From: Colias croceus | Taxonomy: Eukaryota; Arthropoda; Insecta; Lepidoptera; Pieridae | Assembly: GCF_905220415.1 (NCBI RefSeq) | Contig: NC_059548.1 | Span: 6,636,501-6,700,500, forward strand | Direction of reading: 5' to 3' | Length of the DNA: 64,000 bases | Shown: positions 58,901 to 64,000 of the stretch, one piece after another | Layout of the letters: the number at the start of each line of letters is the position of its first letter | How positions within the stretch are numbered: the stretch's first letter is position 1 | Translations under genes and position numbers: made by a program | The notes under the pieces: model-generated | The model's input: only the letters and a program-made list of their open reading frames with translations | What the model was told of the DNA's origin: nothing | Databases searched by the model: none

Positions 58901-61585
58901 ATTTATATTTCAAGTAAAGCAAAACATAGTAAATAGGATACACCCACTCGTTGTCCAAGAACTAACCTATTGCCAGCAGTTATCTGCCAGATAATAATTA
59001 TGGAGGCTTTATATAATATAAATTACAGTACTCTTGTAACAAGACTATTATTTTATATCTGTGTATCACGAATGGGTATCACGCGATTTACCAGTACATA
59101 ATACATAATATACATATAAGTATACAAATATAGGTACACAAATAACTAGCTAAGTAGGTAGTAAATAATAAATTGTAACAACGTACTGGACAATGGAAAT
59201 TTAAAGTGGAATTTAGACATATACCTACTTTAAAAAGTTTATAACATTAAGTTGACAATAATGTGTTATTTAAGTCACCGTTACTCATACTTACTTAATA
59301 ACCAGGGCTGAACGATCAGATCTTTTTTTGTAGCTTTTAACTAACAAAAATGTAAAAGTTATGGCCTATAAGAATATTTTAGCTAGCTTTCTGGCTATGT
59401 CAATAACCAGATATGTTCACAAATAGGTATGAATTTAAAATATTTATGTGGCCTGTGTCGATGTTTGCTGCTCTATCATAGAAAAATCTAACTAATTTTA
59501 CTGTAAATGAAAAATGCTGCTTTACAAATGTGAAAACCCTAATTATGCACCATCAATATAAATTAAAAAATATAAATAGAACAGATTTGTATTTACATTT
59601 TCAAGCAATAAGAACACAATATGGCAGTTTCCTTAGGCAGTTTCATATTGAGGTCGTCGTCAGCAAAAATGGATATCCGCTTAGATTATGACTACACATT
59701 ACAACAGGGTAATTGTATCATTTAGAAGTACTTATATTAGCTAAATGTGTCAATGTATTCTGCATTTCAAATGCCTCAATTTTTTCAAAAAATGCTTTAT
59801 TTAATTAATTGCCACCGATTATTTAAAGGGCTTTAGAAAGGTTCAAGTGCAGGCGAATCGAAGGCAGTCCGCCCACGCAGCGTGTGGGCTCTCAACCAGT
59901 CTTCTAACCACAGTAAACTATATCAACTGGTAACTCAACACTCGATATATATTCAAATTAAGTCCGGTAGCAAGAATGTGCAATGTATAGTTGATGTACT
60001 GGTTATGCTGGAATGAAAATTTATATTGAGTTTTGTCGACGCTTTCAGGTATCGGTTAGTTTAGATCCATTCAAAATATCAGAACGATGTTATTTCGAGC
60101 TATTTTCTATGAATGTTTTGTACACAATTGTGGCAATTGTGGTTTTAGTCTATACACTATCGATTTTGTGTTATTGAAAATCGCAATTTTTTTTTCAGTT
60201 TTCGACAAACGACGTTTAGGACCTGCTATTTGCAACGTTCATGCGCTTCTATCTGAGCATGAGGGCAACAAGCGTGTCTAATAATATGCAAATAACACAA
60301 CATATTTTAATATAGATTGGATTTAATTCGCACTTTGAATGCGTTCTCAATAAATCAATCGACTATTGACGCACAATTATTGCATCGTTTGTATCAATGC
60401 TGTTTTGTTCTCACGTGGCACTTGCCGGCTCCATTGACCGTTCATTGGTGTCAATTATTGCATAATATCTCAATCTTCTGCTCATGTTATCATGAATGTT
60501 ATCAATTTTTATTCTATAAATGAAAATTTGCAAGTTATGATTACAACATAGAAATACGGCTGTTTGATTTGAAAAAAATCTATCTCTCAATCATGGTGAA
60601 AAATAAATGACATGAATTGCAGAAATATATATGTATATATCACAGACTGCATACCTTATCAAAAAATCCAACAATTCTCATGACCAACATTGACAGAGTA
60701 GAAAAATCAGTGTTTAATAATAATATTATCATATCAGTGTAACCTAATTCGCATAACATCTGCCCCCAATAAACGGTCCACATGCCAACACGTATACGTA
60801 CATTATGACAACTTCCGCAGCCTTTTGTATACCACTAGTTGAATTTGGCTATTTGGTACGCGTAAGGTTTGTAATAAGACGTGAATCAATGTTGACTATA
60901 CAAGAATAATATTTGTTCTACAAGGGTTTGGATTTTTTAAAGTAATCATACATATTGGCCCGCCTTATTATCGAAATGTAATATACACCTTATAGTTTAT
61001 ACCTACGAGCTGCAGCGCTCTGCAGTGGCTCAATGTAAACCTATCCAATATTTCTTTACAAAAGTAAGGAAAACAACAATTCATACTGAAATGTACCATA
61101 AATTATTATTGTCGTCGATTTCTAAATACATTAAAATTTGAAACAATAAACCTTCATCAACTGAAGAATGAGCTATAAATCTGCTTATCTAAATCTTTAT
61201 AAAGAATGTCTATAAATATCATTTGAAAATTAAATACTTTAATACAAAAAGCTTGAATTTTCGGTCCATCGCACTCGCGTTGAACATCGTCTGTTCTTTA
61301 TTTTTTGTGGCACGTCTTTACGCGCTCGAATTTTATTTCTTTTTGTAGTGGTTTCAGCCTTGTATAGCGTGCAGCCTTCGTTTGTGAGCGCAAGGTCACG
61401 ACAGTCTGTCCTCTCAATGTACGAGATTGTCCAGCGTTTTTTGTAGAAGATGCTTCAGAAAAGAGCAAAGAAAAAACATATAAAAGAGTTTAATGAAAAT
61501 GCTTTTTGCTCTCCAATGATTCTATTCCATCATAATAATAGCTTAGATTCAATTTGTTTTGTATTGATTTCGTTTCAAGCTTGTA

Positions 61586-62932
61586 GGGGAAGTGGGCCCA
61601 AAGGGGGCACCTTACCGGAAAATTAAAAAAAATGAAGTTTGAAAAGAAGTTAAACCATTTATTTTTTTGCAAAAAGATCCATTACTAAATACTTTTGAAT
61701 GCTAATAGGTTAAATTTGTCAAAAGTTAAAGTATATAATAATTATTAACAGATTACTAAAAGCCTACGATTGCCTGCTTTGCCCGAAGGGGTGGCCTAAA
61801 GCGGGCTTTCGTTTAGGGCAAAACGGGCAGTAGTTGGGTAAAGCGGGCAGGCCTGGATTTAAACTGCAGATTTCAAAATATACAGCCACAAATAATACAT
61901 ATATATAATTAATAGAGTAAAAGACAAAAATATTTTATAAGTTATGTATTTCAAACAGTCACACAATTATTTTTAAATTTATATATGAAACAAAGGAACT
62001 TAAAAAAATAAAAGTCGCATATAGTCTCATTACAAAATTAAAAATAAATTTATAATTGTCATTAATGATGAAACAAATTATAAAGGTCGGCATAACATGT
62101 GAACGACAAGTATTTAAACAAAATAATTCCTAAAATAATGTACCTAATAGGTAAGTATACAAGTTCCATAAATTCTTGTTTAGACAGCCCGTAAAATAAA
62201 GAGTCCACGTATTCCAAAAGCTCCATATCTTGTTCCGTAGAAAAGACAGTAGTTAACCTACCAAACTCATTACACGAACGATTTGAGATGTCTTTGCAAT
62301 GTCGTTCTTGGAATCCCATATTTAGTTGCTACTTTTTTGACAGGTTTTCCTAACTCTTGCACTTCTCGCATTGCTTGCTGCATAGTTGAGCGTTGCCATG
62401 AGGCTTGTGAAGTTTTACGCTTATATTTACTAACCATATGAAAGGAAAAAGCAAATTAACAAAAGAATGTATATGTGTGTAATGAATGAAAGAAAGAATG
62501 TAAGTGAATTTTAGCGGACGGGGCAAAGCGGGCGCGTGCCCGCTTTACCCTGCCCGCTTTGCCTTTTTCGACATATGAAAGGTTCAGACGAAATTCTAAC
62601 ATCAAAATTTTTAGACACGTGGATTTGTATGGAACTAAAATACGGCCAGATAGCCACTTAATAACTTACAAATTTTGGTTAAAGGATTGTAAACACCAAA
62701 ATAAAAAGAACACATATTACATACCTTGCAATATTTTTCAAAAATCATCGAAAAACATTTATTTGTTGCAGCTTGTAAATGCATGCTCGCAAGCGAATCG
62801 AACGACTGCCGCGAGGTGGGCTAGGGGTGTGGGGATCGTCCTCACGCGTCGCGCGCGCGCCATTATTTAAAATTCCGATACTATACCGAGTGCCCGCTTT
62901 AGGCTCTGTGCCCACTTTAGGCCTCCTTCCCC
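61586..62932. mobile_element. Decayed pogo-like DNA transposon, 1347 bp, with TA flanks
   Basis: The ends are inverted: left 'ggggaagtgggcccaaaggg', right (other strand) 'ggggaaggaggcctaaagtg', with TA at 61584-61585 and 62933-62934. Subterminal GC-rich motifs of the type 'aaagcgggc' repeat near 61790-61850 and 62520-62560. Only an N-terminal transposase remnant is left inside. It stands out from the AT-rich intron around it. Confidence 0.78.
62062..62437 (-). pseudogene. Pogo-like transposase N-terminal fragment (psq-type helix-turn-helix), frameshifted
   Basis: One frame (62437 down to 62270) reads 'MVSKYKRKTSQASWQRST', then 'AMREVQELGKPVKKVATKYG' and 'IPRTTLQRHLK', a pipsqueak-type DNA-binding domain. 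It hits a stop; the homologous sequence continues in another frame (62319-62062) with 'EFGRLTTVFSTEQDMELLEY' and 'LSKQEFMELVY', the segment that normally follows in this family. The catalytic DDE domain is absent. Confidence 0.75.
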
Positions 62933-64000
62933 TATGTATAAACTTTATTTAACGGTGGAACGTAAATAGATAAATATATAAGATACATATTAGGTATATA
63001 TCCTACCTCTATAGGTAGGATACAGATAACAGACACGGCGCCCATGTTAATTTATCCTCTTATCATGTCCAGATAAATAATGATAATCCTGGTGATATCA
63101 TATTCGGCGACACTGCTGCCCTCTGTTTGATTAAGGCTTTGGAATGACGTAATCTCCTTATATGGCAGCGGAATACCTCCATGTTGATATGCATTGATTT
63201 TTTATGACTTATGGTGGAAACATCAACTTATCATATATTCAATCATTTGGGAGAAAACATTTTTCCATTCTATTACTACATTTATGATATGTAGAGTTGC
63301 AGAACTCTAGAATAAATATTACGACGTCGCGTCGGTTGCGAATATGGTTCTCATAAATAAGTTAACGGCACCACTATCAATAAATATCTTTTTAAAAGCG
63401 GTTTTGTCCGCTATCTTCACACGAGGATGACAAAGTTGGTCGCAAAGTTCCATTTCAGAGCGTTGTAGCGAGTCGGCTCCGGCACGATGTAATATTTTCT
63501 CTTAAATGAGCTGAGTTCTCAGAGCATTGTCGAGCCGCCTTTTATGGACACCTACGTATACAGGCGGCTTAAATATTTCGCCTCGTTTTTAAAAGTTTCT
63601 TAAAATTTTATGTCTTAATTAGCTGCTCTTTTAATTGCAATTATTTTGGGCCGTTATGAGATGTTTTGGGGCTTAAGAGTAACTTTTATGCTAATTTGAA
63701 TTATTTTTAAGAAAAATCTTTTAATTATAATTGAATGCATTTTTGGATTTAATTTTCACGACATTAAAACAACTTATTGCTCTGAGATTTCTTTTTACAT
63801 TTGCATAACAATTTGACTTCTAAATAATATAATTTTGAACTTTATTTTGATAGATTTACAAAATTTATTACAATTGAACAGAAGATAACTATATGCAAGA
63901 AACGCAAAGATAAATATAACGTCCTGTGTATCGAGTTAGTCTGATGGGCACGCATTCCCTCTAATTGGATGTCTTGCAGTTTACCCTATATGGTTTTGGA

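Larger units (their letters stand above)
54910..64000 (+). other. Presumed first intron of the integrin alpha gene
   Basis: About 9.1 kb, AT-rich, without any exon I can support. It contains a poly-A retroinsertion (55008-55216), a SINE copy (55797-55972) and a pogo-like element (61586-62932), listed separately. A GC-richer patch at 57875-57990 has 'ccaattaa' and 'ttaattgg' as a short inverted pair. 55973-57870, 57990-61585 and 62935-64000 hold nothing I can name beyond scattered short frames. Confidence 0.5.

Noticed and set aside
62559..62870. 103-residue + strand frame
   Set aside because: Lies in the decayed pogo-like element, opposite to the transposase remnant, with low-complexity sequence at its end.

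Overview
The window is AT-rich nuclear DNA from an insect, most likely a butterfly or moth. Genes are split into many short exons with GT-AG introns. The introns and gaps are full of short interspersed repeats of a type I associate with Lepidoptera (ends reading like 'gcccgcggcttcgcccgc', a tRNA-headed SINE, MITEs with 'aaccgacttcaa' ends, LINE 3' tails). I cannot name the species from sequence alone. Nothing here is bacterial or viral, and there is no CRISPR array or operon.

Layout, left to right. (1) 1657-9369, + strand: the C-terminal 583 residues or so of an ABCB6/HMT-1-type half ABC transporter, in eleven visible exons, ending in an Asn-rich linker and a (Gly-His) tail; its 5' end lies to the left of the window. 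(2) 11004-16620, - strand: a 16-exon gene of about 858 residues that starts with a PPIL6-type cyclophilin domain, probably catalytically dead, and runs on into a long extension I do not recognise. (3) 17312-30925, + strand: a complete 16-exon HEATR6 homologue (1112 residues), divergent from gene 2 across a 691 bp shared promoter region. Intron 11 of HEATR6 holds a 4 kb foldback structure made of two tiers of tandem repeats (120 bp and 108 bp) in inverted orientation. Intron 14 holds a decayed copy of exon 14. (4) 31-41 kb: no host gene; a Tc1-type element broken by a tRNA-derived SINE, degenerate repeats, and a nearly complete CR1/jockey-group LINE (37404 to about 41 kb, - strand). (5) 42075-51590, + strand: a seven-coding-exon gene for a 548-residue protein with two internally duplicated modules; I do not recognise the family. 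(6) 54734-54909, + strand: the first coding exon of an integrin alpha chain (signal peptide plus the start of the beta-propeller). The remaining 9 kb to the right edge is apparently its first intron and contains a recent poly-A retroinsertion with a perfect 12 bp target duplication and a decayed pogo-like transposon.

The host genes are unrelated housekeeping or developmental genes (mitochondrial/endomembrane metal or porphyrin transport, a probable structural cyclophilin, a HEAT-repeat protein, cell adhesion); I see no pathway linking them. Exon coordinates were worked out by hand from splice sites. Reading frame is preserved across every joined intron, which is the main support for the gene models. 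The strongest candidates for something undescribed are the two-tier foldback in HEATR6, the 7811-9002 element with symmetric CTCGAG motifs and a 7 bp target duplication, the PPIL6 extension, and the duplicated-module protein.
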